A stretch of 5,934 nt of DNA from Lachnospiraceae bacterium (GCA_021202575.1 JAJQCU010000342.1:1-5934); one strand, 5' to 3'; numbered from the stretch's first letter, positions 1-5,408 are shown. Numbers and translations: made by a program. Notes: generated by a model from the letters alone, not told the origin.

Positions 1-1023
1 CAGAGGATGCTTTCCGATGACCTCCATCCGGCCCGGCCAGCGGGTCCGCTCCAGCCCGGCATATATGGCCTGGTCTGATATTTTCAAACCCCGGAGCCGC
101 AGCTGCCTGAGACATTCCACCGCCAGGACCGCGTTGTCGATCTGGTGCCTGCCCGCCAGGTGGATTTTCAGCTTTTTCAATTCCTTGTAATCAAACTGCT
201 GAGTTGTCAGGTTCTCGCTGCGGATTTTGGCCTGAGCGCCGTCGGCTGTAATCAGCCTGTCTTCCGTTTTCTGCGGCTTTGCTTTCGGGCGCGGATTTTC
301 TTTTTTCGCCGTTCCTTCCATATCCGTTTCCCTGTCGAAAACGGATATGTCGTCCTCCCTCTCCGCCGCCGGTTCGCAGCACCTCTCTACTGCCTTTTTT
401 AACTCCGCCATCGCTTCCGGTTTCTGCTTGGTCGTCACATAAACTGCCCCCGGTTTGGCTATTCCCGCTTTTGCCGCGGCGATCTCCCCCAGCGTTTTCC
501 CCAGAACGGCCATGTGATCCATGCTGATGGAGGCCCAAACATCGGCGATGGGATGCCGGATGATGTTGGTAGCGTCGCCGACGCCGCCCATGCCCACCTC
601 CAGCACCACATAATCGCAGTTTTTTTCCTGAAAATATAAAAAAGCAAGGGCGGTCTCCACCTCAAAGGCCGTAGGATGAGGAAAGCCGTGGGAGGTGATT
701 TCCTCACAGATTTCCTTCATCCGTCCCATATACTCACAGAGATTTTTCTGAGAGATCATGCGTCCGTTTACGCAAAAGCGCTCCCGGTAATCACTGATAG
801 TCGGAGAGGTGTAGGCGCCCACCCGATACCCCGCCGCCTGCAGGATGGAGGACAGATACGCCACCGTGGAGCCCTTTCCGTTGGTCCCCGCTACATGGAT
901 GATCCGCAGGCTCTCCTGGGGCTGCCCCAGCGCCGCGCACAATCTCTCCATACTGTCCAGCCCCAGCACGGAGCCGTACCGGGAAAGAGCTTCTATATAT
1001 TCCATGGTCTGTCTGTAATTCAT
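1..1023 (-). CDS. folC: Folylpolyglutamate synthase / dihydrofolate synthase, N-terminal 341 residues (C-terminus beyond left edge)
   Basis: FolC adds glutamate to folates, ATP-dependently in the cytoplasm, and often also makes dihydrofolate from dihydropteroate. The minus frame is open from the ATG at 1023 to the window edge. Family landmarks appear in order: P-loop GTNGKGS (residues 46-52), TSP...YRERF (72-83), TAFEVETALAF (118-128), EVGMGGVGDATN (142-153), SMDH (167-170), KAGIAKPG (185-192), LAGRHQIDNA (289-298) and WPGRMEV (329-335). The C-terminal Mur-ligase-like domain is outside the window. The start at 1023 is chosen because GGAGG lies 8 nt upstream; an in-frame ATG at 1059 has a poorer site. 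Residues about 217-257 are a hydrophilic, low-complexity stretch where I would expect a short linker, and its DNA carries an inverted repeat. It is divergent from the nitroreductase gene. The family call is firm; mono- versus bifunctional activity cannot be read from the sequence. Confidence 0.95.
   Translation of the reverse strand, partial: MNYRQTMEYIEALSRYGSVLGLDSMERLCAALGQPQESLRIIHVAGTNGKGSTVAYLSSILQAAGYRVGAYTSPTISDYRERFCVNGRMISQKNLCEYMGRMKEICEEITSHGFPHPTAFEVETALAFLYFQEKNCDYVVLEVGMGGVGDATNIIRHPIADVWASISMDHMAVLGKTLGEIAAAKAGIAKPGAVYVTTKQKPEAMAELKKAVERCCEPAAEREDDISVFDRETDMEGTAKKENPRPKAKPQKTEDRLITADGAQAKIRSENLTTQQFDYKELKKLKIHLAGRHQIDNAVLAVECLRQLRLRGLKISDQAIYAGLERTRWPGRMEVIGKHPL
319..349. repeat. 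11-bp perfect inverted repeat inside folC
   Basis: The arms CATATCCGTTT (319-329) and AAACGGATATG (339-349) are exact reverse complements separated by 9 nt. They lie within the part of folC that encodes the low-complexity insertion (about residues 225-235). The repeat could be an in-frame palindromic insertion, a regulatory hairpin in the mRNA, or chance. No T-tract follows on either strand, so it does not look like a terminator. Confidence 0.7.
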
Positions 1024-1074
1024 GCCGTCCGCCTCCGAAGCGCGCTTCGCTGCTTTCATCCTGTCCTGACACTT

Positions 1075-1242
1075 TTCACAGTTCCTTGCGAGCAGTTCCA
1101 AAAATTCTTCTTATTTTTCACAGTCCCTTGTAAGCGGTTTCAACGCTTCTTCTTATTTTTCATAGTTCCCTGTGAGCAGTTCCAAGGATTCTTCTTATTT
1201 TTCACAGTTCCCTGGGAGCAGCTTCAGCGATTCTGCTTATGA
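1075..1242. repeat. Four tandem copies of a 42-bp repeat (VNTR-like)
   Basis: The four units start at 1075, 1117, 1159 and 1201 and are each exactly 42 bp. Each begins TTCAcAGTTCC or a close variant, has a central AGCAGTTCCAA-like core, and ends TTCTTCTTATTT; the last copy ends CTTATGA. Copies differ by scattered substitutions and no indels. The array lies just upstream of folC, so it would be in the folC leader if transcription starts further right. Because 42 is a multiple of three, the plus strand reads as four 14-residue repeats (FTVPCEQFQKFFLF type), but that frame runs antisense through folC and has no ribosome site. I treat the array as non-coding. Confidence 0.9.
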
Positions 1243-1277
1243 ATTCAAACCCACTGTGAATGGTAACAACGAATTTC

Positions 1278-1305
1278 AGTTTAGCACAGCTTCACAAATT
1301 TGCAA
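1278..1305 (-). promoter_or_regulatory. Possible promoter for folC
   Basis: On the minus strand TTGCAA (1300-1305) is followed after 16 nt by TAAACT (1278-1283), a moderate match to sigma-A -35 and -10 boxes. A transcript from here would run through the four 42-bp repeats before reaching the folC ribosome site. The match is only fair and other starts nearer to folC are possible. Confidence 0.3.
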
Positions 1306-1364
1306 GAGGCCATTCGCAAAATTCGCGCTGCCCCGCTTTTCATGTCCGCCAACGCAGCCTCACA

Positions 1365-1394
1365 GGTGGTTACTGTGAATAGTAAGGAACCGCC
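1365..1394. repeat. Hairpin-forming inverted repeat with ACTGTGAAT motif
   Basis: GGTGG-TTACT (1365-1374) can pair with AGTAA-CCGCC (1381-1385 and 1390-1394) around the loop GTGAAT, with a GGAA bulge. The core ACTGTGAATAGTAA (1372-1385) recurs as ACTGTGAATGGTAA at 1253-1266, so the two copies flank a roughly 105-bp spacer. The TGTGAA core is also the complement of the TTCACA that opens each 42-bp repeat, which hints at a shared repeat family. No T-tract follows, so I do not call it a terminator. Confidence 0.5.
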
Positions 1395-1459
1395 GAAAAA
1401 TTATATACACCTCTTGCGACAGTTCCTTAATGCGGATGAAAACATTTTTATTTTTTTCA

Positions 1460-1488
1460 TTGAATCCTGAAACTGATTTTGCTATACT
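1460..1488 (+). promoter_or_regulatory. Sigma-A promoter of the nitroreductase gene
   Basis: TTGAAT (1460-1465) and TATACT (1483-1488) are separated by exactly 17 nt and preceded by an AT-rich tract (about 1441-1459). The predicted start near 1495 gives a leader of about 90 nt before the ATG at 1586. Its position rules out the in-frame ATG at 1430 as the real start. It may also be the promoter that supplies pyrB by read-through. Confidence 0.75.
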
Positions 1489-1585
1489 ACAGAAAGATAA
1501 AACAGATACGGCAGCAATATCGCGGCAGGGAAAGGCCGGAGCCTGCCTCAAAGTCCGCGGCATTACAAAGAAGGAGGACAATCTT

Positions 1586-2128
1586 ATGGAGGTAAAAGAA
1601 TGCCTGAAAACCAGGCGCAGCGTCCGTCAGTTCACCGACAGGGAGGTGGACCCGCAGCTGATCGAGGACATCATCGATACCGTCAGCTACTCTCCCAGCT
1701 GGAAAAACACCCAGATCACCCGCTACGCTGCGGTGACCGGGGAGCTGAAGGACCGCATCGCGGCGGAGTGCACAGGACAGTATTCACATAACGGCGACAT
1801 TATCAGAAGCGCTCCTGTGCTGATGGTACAGTATTTCATTACAAAACGCAGCGGCTTTGAACGGGACGGCTCCTATTCCACCAAAAAGGAAGGCGCCTGG
1901 CAGATGTACGACGCAGGGATCAGCGCCGGAGCCTTCTGCAGCGCGGCTTACGACGCCGGGCTTGCCACCGTGATTCTCGGAATCTTTGATTATGATAAGA
2001 CCGCCGAGCTGCTTGGCCTGGATGAGACGAAGGAGGTGGCTGTCCTGATTCCTCTCGGCTACGGCGCCGAGACGCCCGCGGTTCCCCGCAAGAAGGGTGT
2101 TTCTGATTTGCTGACATTCCTGTCATGA
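1586..2128 (+). CDS. Nitroreductase-family FMN-dependent oxidoreductase (180 aa)
   Basis: Members use FMN and NAD(P)H to reduce nitro, quinone or flavin substrates; the physiological substrate cannot be told here. The N-terminal TRRSVRQF (residues 9-16) is the family's FMN-phosphate binding segment. SPSWKNTQ (36-43) corresponds to the usual PSAxNxQ region, in the SWKN-type form seen in some clostridial members. The C-terminal half has GISAGAFCSAAYDAGL (111-126) and a late glycine-rich IPLGYGAE (155-162), both typical. No ferredoxin cluster or extra domain is present, and the length is that of a compact single-domain member. The start is set by AAGGAGG ending 8 nt upstream of the ATG; the longer frame from 1430 would begin upstream of the promoter -10. 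A terminator-like hairpin follows 5 nt after the stop. Confidence 0.9.
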   Translation: MEVKECLKTRRSVRQFTDREVDPQLIEDIIDTVSYSPSWKNTQITRYAAVTGELKDRIAAECTGQYSHNGDIIRSAPVLMVQYFITKRSGFERDGSYSTKKEGAWQMYDAGISAGAFCSAAYDAGLATVILGIFDYDKTAELLGLDETKEVAVLIPLGYGAETPAVPRKKGVSDLLTFLS

Positions 2129-2133
2129 TAATA

Positions 2134-2168
2134 AAAGGATCGTAGTTTTCCCTACGGTCCTTTCTTTT
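2134..2168 (+). terminator. Intrinsic terminator or attenuator between nitroreductase gene and pyrB
   Basis: AAAGGATCGTAG (2134-2145) pairs with CTACGGTCCTTT (2152-2163), 12 bp with one T-G wobble, around a 6-nt loop. CTTTT follows, so the 3' side reads TTTCTTTT. It begins 5 nt after the nitroreductase stop, and the pyrB ribosome site starts only 13 nt beyond its T-tract. No full promoter fits in that gap, so the hairpin may act as a regulated attenuator for pyrB as well as terminating the upstream transcript. Confidence 0.8.
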
Positions 2169-2197
2169 CGGTCAAAAAATAAAGGAGTATGAAAAAA

Positions 2198-3112
2198 ATG
2201 CGACATCTGATGAAACCTCTGGACTTTTCCGTTGAGGAGCTGGAGCAGCTCTTCGACCTGGCGGACGACATTCAGAAAAACCGGGCCAAATACGCCCACG
2301 CCTGCGACGGCAAAATTCTGGCCACCTGCTTCTATGAGCCCTCCACCCGGACACGCTTGAGCTTTGAGTCCGCCATGCTTTCCCTGGGCGGGCAGGTGCT
2401 GGGCTTTGCCTCCGCCGACTCCTCCTCCGCCGCCAAGGGCGAGAGTGTGGCGGACACCATCCGCACGGTCTCCTGCTTCGCCGACATCTGCGCCATGCGC
2501 CACCCCAAGGAGGGCGCGCCCATGGTGGCCGCGTCCAAATCCAGAATTCCGGTGATCAACGCCGGGGACGGCGGCCATGAGCATCCCACGCAGACGCTGA
2601 CCGACCTTCTGACCATCCGCACCCTGAAGGGCCGGTTAAACAATTTCACCATCGGCTTCTGCGGCGATTTAAAATTCGGCCGCACCGTTCACTCTCTGGT
2701 GCATGCCCTGATGCGCTATGACAACATCCGCTTTGTGTTTATTTCCCCGGAGGAGCTGCGCATCCCCAGCTATGTGCGGGAGGAGCTGAAGGATCAGAAT
2801 ATTCCCTTTGAGGAAGTAATTGACCTGGAAGCCGCCATCGGCGGTCTGGATCTTCTGTATATGACCCGCGTACAGAGAGAGCGTTTTTTCAATGAAGAGG
2901 ATTATGTGCGCCTGAAGGACTTCTATATTTTAACCAAAGCAAAAATGAAAAAAGCCCGCCCGGACATGCTGGTGCTTCATCCCCTGCCCCGCGTCAACGA
3001 GATTTCCGTGGAGGTGGACGACAACCCAAGGGCGGTATATTTCGACCAGGTGCAGTACGGGCGGTATGTGCGCATGGCGCTGATTCTGACGCTGCTGGAG
3101 ATTCAGGTGTGA
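2198..3112 (+). CDS. pyrB: Aspartate carbamoyltransferase catalytic chain (304 aa)
   Basis: PyrB condenses carbamoyl phosphate with L-aspartate to N-carbamoyl-aspartate, the committed step of pyrimidine synthesis. The carbamoyl-phosphate motif STRTR is at 49-53 within [13 protein letters not shown]. The 80s-loop lysine is K80 (AAKGES), followed by MRHP (100-103), HPTQT (129-133), [11 protein letters not shown] (156-166), MTRVQRER (222-229) and LHPLPR (260-265). All active-site segments are intact and the length is normal. I choose the ATG at 2198 because AGGAG (2183-2187) then sits 10 nt upstream; the in-frame ATG at 2189 would lie 1 nt from it. Translation from 2189 would add only MKK. pyrI lies downstream, so a PyrB6PyrI6-type allosteric holoenzyme is expected. 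There is no obvious promoter between the upstream hairpin and this gene. Confidence 0.97.
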   Translation: MRHLMKPLDFSVEELEQLFDLADDIQKNRAKYAHACDGKILATCFYEPSTRTRLSFESAMLSLGGQVLGFASADSSSAAKGESVADTIRTVSCFADICAMRHPKEGAPMVAASKSRIPVINAGDGGHEHPTQTLTDLLTIRTLKGRLNNFTIGFCGDLKFGRTVHSLVHALMRYDNIRFVFISPEELRIPSYVREELKDQNIPFEEVIDLEAAIGGLDLLYMTRVQRERFFNEEDYVRLKDFYILTKAKMKKARPDMLVLHPLPRVNEISVEVDDNPRAVYFDQVQYGRYVRMALILTLLEIQV

Positions 3113-3248
3113 TTACAAGCGAAACAGGTTCGCCCATCTAATATGAAAAAAAGGCACACAATCGCACAGAGAAGGCTGCGTACGCGACCCGCGATCACTG
3201 CAACAGTAAATGGCATAAAATGATTAAAGCGACAAAAGGATATGATAC

Positions 3249-3286
3249 CATGGATTGCTTCGCAAAAAACGCTCCCGCAATCCATG
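3249..3286. repeat. Hairpin 1 of the intergenic block
   Basis: CATGGATTGC (3249-3258) and GCAATCCATG (3277-3286) are perfect 10-bp inverted repeats around an 18-nt loop that contains an A6 tract. On the minus strand the loop becomes T6, but it lies within the loop and not after the stem, so this is not a canonical terminator. Confidence 0.75.
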
Positions 3287-3306
3287 ACGCCATTCGGAAT
3301 CCGCAC

Positions 3307-3332
3307 AATTTGGCCTGAAAAGCGGCCAAATT
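3307..3332. repeat. Hairpin 2 of the intergenic block
   Basis: AATTTGGCC (3307-3315) and GGCCAAATT (3324-3332) are perfect 9-bp inverted repeats around an 8-nt loop. There is no adjacent T-tract on the plus strand. Confidence 0.75.
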
Positions 3333-3361
3333 TGCTCCTTCCTCATGTCGTTGCGGTCCCC

Positions 3362-3402
3362 AAGGTCATAAATGCGAATGCGAGCATTCGATTTCTGACC
3401 TT
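3362..3402. repeat. Hairpin 3 of the intergenic block, weak terminator-like
   Basis: AAGGTCA (3362-3368) pairs with TGACCTT (3396-3402). Inside, AAAT/ATTT (3370-3373 with 3391-3394) and CGAATGC/GCATTCG (3375-3381 with 3384-3390) continue the stem with one mismatch, one bulge and a 2-nt apex. That makes 18 paired bases. The stem ends in a four-T run, so partial termination before pyrI is possible. Its right base overlaps the outer CCTTTTGTC arm. Confidence 0.7.
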
Positions 3403-3459
3403 TTGTCCCTTGTATCATAAAATTGTATACCGTAAATAAATAGTAGGAGACTCGTATCA

Positions 3460-3894
3460 ATGTTGAATGTAGGAAAAATCGAGGAGGGCTTCGTGCTGGA
3501 CCACATTCCCGCCGGCCGGAGCATGGAAATTTACCGCTATCTGCACCTGGACAAGCTGGACTGCCAGGTAGCCATCATCAAAAACGCCCGCAGCGGCAAG
3601 CTGGGCAAAAAGGATATTCTGAAGGTCGAATGCGATATCGACGTGCTGAATCTGGACGTACTTGCTATTCTGGATGACAAGATCACCGTCAACGTCATCA
3701 AGAACGCCGAGATCGTGGAAAAGCGCGAGCTGGTGCTGCCGGAAAGAATCTGCGGCGTCATCAAATGCAAAAATCCCCGCTGCATCACCTCCGTCGAGCA
3801 GGAGCTTCCCCATATCTTCAAGCTCACCGACGCCAATAAGCGCATTTACCGCTGCATCTACTGCGAGGAAAAATTTAACGGAAGGTTTGAATAA
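3460..3894 (+). CDS. pyrI: Aspartate carbamoyltransferase regulatory chain (144 aa)
   Basis: PyrI binds nucleotide effectors and holds catalytic trimers together through a C-terminal zinc domain. The N-terminal allosteric domain has the family features DHIPAG (14-19), SGKLGKKDILKVE (45-57), TVNVI (76-80) and LPERICGVIKC (93-103). The zinc ligands are all present: C103 and C108 in CKNPRC, and C132 and C135 in CIYC. Length is slightly under the 153 aa of the E. coli chain, as expected for a clostridial form. AGGAG (3445-3449) lies 10 nt before the ATG. It is on the same strand as pyrB but separated by the 347-bp structured gap, unusually far for subunits needed in equal amounts. No convincing terminator follows; from 3895 to 3966 I see nothing beyond a weak GCAAAT/ACTTGC dyad. 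Confidence 0.97.
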   Translation: MLNVGKIEEGFVLDHIPAGRSMEIYRYLHLDKLDCQVAIIKNARSGKLGKKDILKVECDIDVLNLDVLAILDDKITVNVIKNAEIVEKRELVLPERICGVIKCKNPRCITSVEQELPHIFKLTDANKRIYRCIYCEEKFNGRFE

Positions 3895-3966
3895 AGGATT
3901 CCGCAACACCATTTTCAATTTCCGGTTTCAGGTTCATATTGGCTGCTCGCAAATGCAAAATCCCAC

Positions 3967-3995
3967 TTGCTTTTATTTCGGTATACCGATATAAT
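3967..3995 (+). promoter_or_regulatory. Sigma-A promoter of the hipBA-like module
   Basis: TTGCTT (3967-3972) and TATAAT (3990-3995) are separated by exactly 17 nt, with a perfect consensus -10. The start would be near 4002, giving a very short leader before the ATG at 4018 (GAGGTG at 4004-4009). This makes the toxin-antitoxin pair its own transcription unit, independent of pyrI. Confidence 0.8.
3978..3989. promoter_or_regulatory. Probable operator: 12-bp perfect palindrome between -35 and -10
   Basis: TCGGTATACCGA is a perfect palindrome that ends at the base before the -10 box. A dimeric XRE regulator bound here would block RNA polymerase. The first gene of the unit encodes such a regulator, and HipB-family antitoxins are known to repress their own operons. 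Binding by this particular protein is inference. Confidence 0.65.
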
Positions 3996-4017
3996 CATAG
4001 CGTGAGGTGATAACACG

Positions 4018-4437
4018 ATGATCATTGACGATTTGTTAAAGCAGGCACACATGACAAAATACCGGCTTGCAGAGCAGGCGGGTATCCCACACGCAACACT
4101 GAGCGATATATGCAATGAAAAAACAAAACTGGAAAAATGTTCTGCTGAAACGATTTACAAGCTTGCAAAGACACTGGGTGTTACAATGGAACTGCTTACA
4201 GAAAGCGGTATCCGGCAGACAGAACGTGAACGTGCCTATGAATATGGACTGCCAGAATATCTTCAGCACGATCTGGACGCCTACAAGGAAGGACTTAAGA
4301 AGAATCCCAAATTGCTTGACTGTTATTGGGGGGAGCTTTACGGAAGCATCAATCTGGCAGAAATCAGCGAGGGTGTAATTACACCGGAACACGCCGATTA
4401 TCTGCGAAAGAAATATTTATGGGGAAGGAAGCCATGA
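4018..4437 (+). CDS. HipB-like XRE/HTH antitoxin and repressor with C-terminal extension (139 aa)
   Basis: The N-terminal part is a Cro/C1-type helix-turn-helix (about residues 12-60): MTKYRLAEQAGIPHATLSDI gives the first helices with the turn at AGIP, and SAETIYKLAKTLGVTMELL closes the fold. From about residue 65 a second region begins, rich in charged and aromatic residues (LPEYLQHDLDAYKEG at 78-92, LLDCYWGELYGSINLAE at 99-115, ITPEHADYLRKKYL at 121-134). Classical HipB is about 88 aa and lacks this. GAGGTG lies 8 nt before the ATG. The stop overlaps the kinase start by ATGA, so the two are translationally coupled. The expected role is to repress the promoter just upstream and to restrain the downstream kinase; the extension may contact the kinase. 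The pairing supports the antitoxin call more than the HTH alone does. Confidence 0.8.
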   Translation: MIIDDLLKQAHMTKYRLAEQAGIPHATLSDICNEKTKLEKCSAETIYKLAKTLGVTMELLTESGIRQTERERAYEYGLPEYLQHDLDAYKEGLKKNPKLLDCYWGELYGSINLAEISEGVITPEHADYLRKKYLWGRKP

Positions 4438-5372
4438 TAGACCGAATTGACTTTACAGACTGCCGGAAAATACCTGGCAGAGCCTACAACGGTGCAAACG
4501 GAAAGAAAATCGCTGTAGAATATAAAGGAACTCAGTATATGCTGAAGTTTCCTCCATCCGGCGAGAGAAAGCCCACAAAGCTGTCCTATACAAATAGCTG
4601 CATCAGCGAGCATATTGCAAGCAGCATCTTCAATCTCCTTGGCATAACGGCACAGGAAACGCTGCTCGGCACCTATCAGGTGGGAGCAAAGACAAAGATA
4701 GTATGTGCCTGTAAAGATTTCACAGCTGACGGAAAACGTTTTTTTGATTTCTGCTCCATTAAGAACACAATCCTCGACTCTGAATCAGACGGCAGCGGCA
4801 CGGAACTTCCGGATATACTGGAAGCATTGGAAAAACAGCAATATGTCGATCCCGTTATGCTGACGGAGCATTTCTGGGATGTGTTTGTGGTAGACGCCCT
4901 GCTTGGGAATTTTGACCGCCACAACGGAAACTGGGGATTTCTTTATGATGACACCGCAGATCAGGCATGTGTGGCGCCGGTATTTGACTGCGGAAGCTGC
5001 TTGTTACCGCAGGCAGACGAGAATGTCATGAAAGAGGTTCTTACAGATGAAAAGGCGCTGAATGCCCGTGTCTATCAGTTCCCGACCTCTGCCATCAAGC
5101 AGAACGGCCGCAAGATCAATTACTATGATTTTCTTTCCGGCGTGGAGTATGAGGACTGCAAAGCAGCCATTCAGCGGATGGTACCGAGAATCGATATGGA
5201 ACAAATTCGGATATTTCTCAGAGAAGTTCCATACATCTCTGAACTGCAAAAGGACTTTTATAGCCGGTATATTGAGGCTCGCTACAATAAAATCTTAAAG
5301 CCCGCATTGGAACTGATCTATACCGTGGATTACCGCATGGACTCGTCAGGAACGCAGATTTCAAATGAATAA
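4434..5372 (+). CDS. HipA/HipT/CtkA-like serine-threonine kinase toxin, short form (312 aa)
   Basis: HipA-family kinases phosphorylate host targets, in known cases aminoacyl-tRNA synthetases, and arrest growth; the target here is unknown. Kinase landmarks are present: MLKF with ATP-site lysine K38, E59 in SEHIASSIF, the catalytic GNFDRHNGNWGF (158-169; D161, N166) and the metal-binding PVFDCGS (182-188; D185). Length is close to HipT and CtkA kinases and about 130 aa below E. coli HipA (440 aa): the N-terminal subdomain of HipA is absent. SCIS (55-58), just before E59, resembles the Ser-x-Ile-Ser autophosphorylation motif reported for HipT kinases. Start at 4434 follows AAGGAAG and overlaps the antitoxin stop (ATGA). 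An upstream in-frame TTG at 4326 would lie inside the antitoxin gene without a ribosome site. Composition is more AT-rich than pyrB, which suggests transfer. No clear terminator follows. Confidence 0.82.
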   Translation: MIDRIDFTDCRKIPGRAYNGANGKKIAVEYKGTQYMLKFPPSGERKPTKLSYTNSCISEHIASSIFNLLGITAQETLLGTYQVGAKTKIVCACKDFTADGKRFFDFCSIKNTILDSESDGSGTELPDILEALEKQQYVDPVMLTEHFWDVFVVDALLGNFDRHNGNWGFLYDDTADQACVAPVFDCGSCLLPQADENVMKEVLTDEKALNARVYQFPTSAIKQNGRKINYYDFLSGVEYEDCKAAIQRMVPRIDMEQIRIFLREVPYISELQKDFYSRYIEARYNKILKPALELIYTVDYRMDSSGTQISNE

Positions 5373-5408
5373 GGGGCAGAGTCTTATCCCATATACATTG
5401 AAAAATGA

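Larger units (their letters stand above)
3231..3418. repeat. Structured intergenic block of inverted repeats between pyrB and pyrI (possible miniature element)
   Basis: The 347-bp pyrB-pyrI gap holds no credible gene. Most of it is a dense set of dyads. Outer arms GACAAAAGG (3231-3239) and CCTTTTGTC (3399-3407) are perfect 9-bp inverted repeats. ATGATAC (3242-3248) and GTATCAT (3412-3418) form a second pair that crosses the first. Three local hairpins lie inside: 3249-3286, 3307-3332 and 3362-3402. The outer arms resemble terminal inverted repeats of a non-autonomous element of about 180 bp, but no target-site duplication is clear. The remaining left part (3113-3230) shows only a 5-bp hairpin, GCGAA/TTCGC, at 3119-3133 and the palindrome GCGTACGC at 3178-3185. 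Confidence 0.6.

Noticed and set aside
676..1242. Plus-strand frame of 188 residues ending in 14-residue repeats
   Set aside because: Most of it is antisense to the well-supported folC, it has no ribosome binding site, and its repeat part is simply the 42-bp DNA array read in one frame.
1075..1242. CRISPR array
   Set aside because: The units are contiguous 42-bp tandem copies with no unique spacers, only four copies and no cas genes.
1430..1585. N-terminal extension of the nitroreductase from the ATG at 1430
   Set aside because: It starts upstream of the -35/-10 pair at 1460-1488 and lacks a ribosome site, while 1586 has an ideal one and matches the family N-terminus.
2189..2197. pyrB start at 2189
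   Set aside because: It lies 1 nt from AGGAG, too close for initiation; 2198 has a 10-nt spacing and the same frame.
2123..2685. Minus-strand frames opposite pyrB
   Set aside because: They are shadow frames of a strongly conserved gene, with no homology features or ribosome sites.
3103..3460. Small minus-strand genes in the pyrB-pyrI gap
   Set aside because: The frames run through the hairpins, lack ribosome sites and show no recognisable protein features.
4326..4433. Longer HipA-like start at TTG 4326 as a HipA N-terminal subdomain
   Set aside because: The 36 extra residues lie inside the antitoxin gene in another frame, have no ribosome site and do not resemble the HipA N-terminal domain.
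5373..5408. Terminator after the kinase gene
   Set aside because: Only a 5-bp ATAAG/CTTAT dyad is present, without a T-tract.
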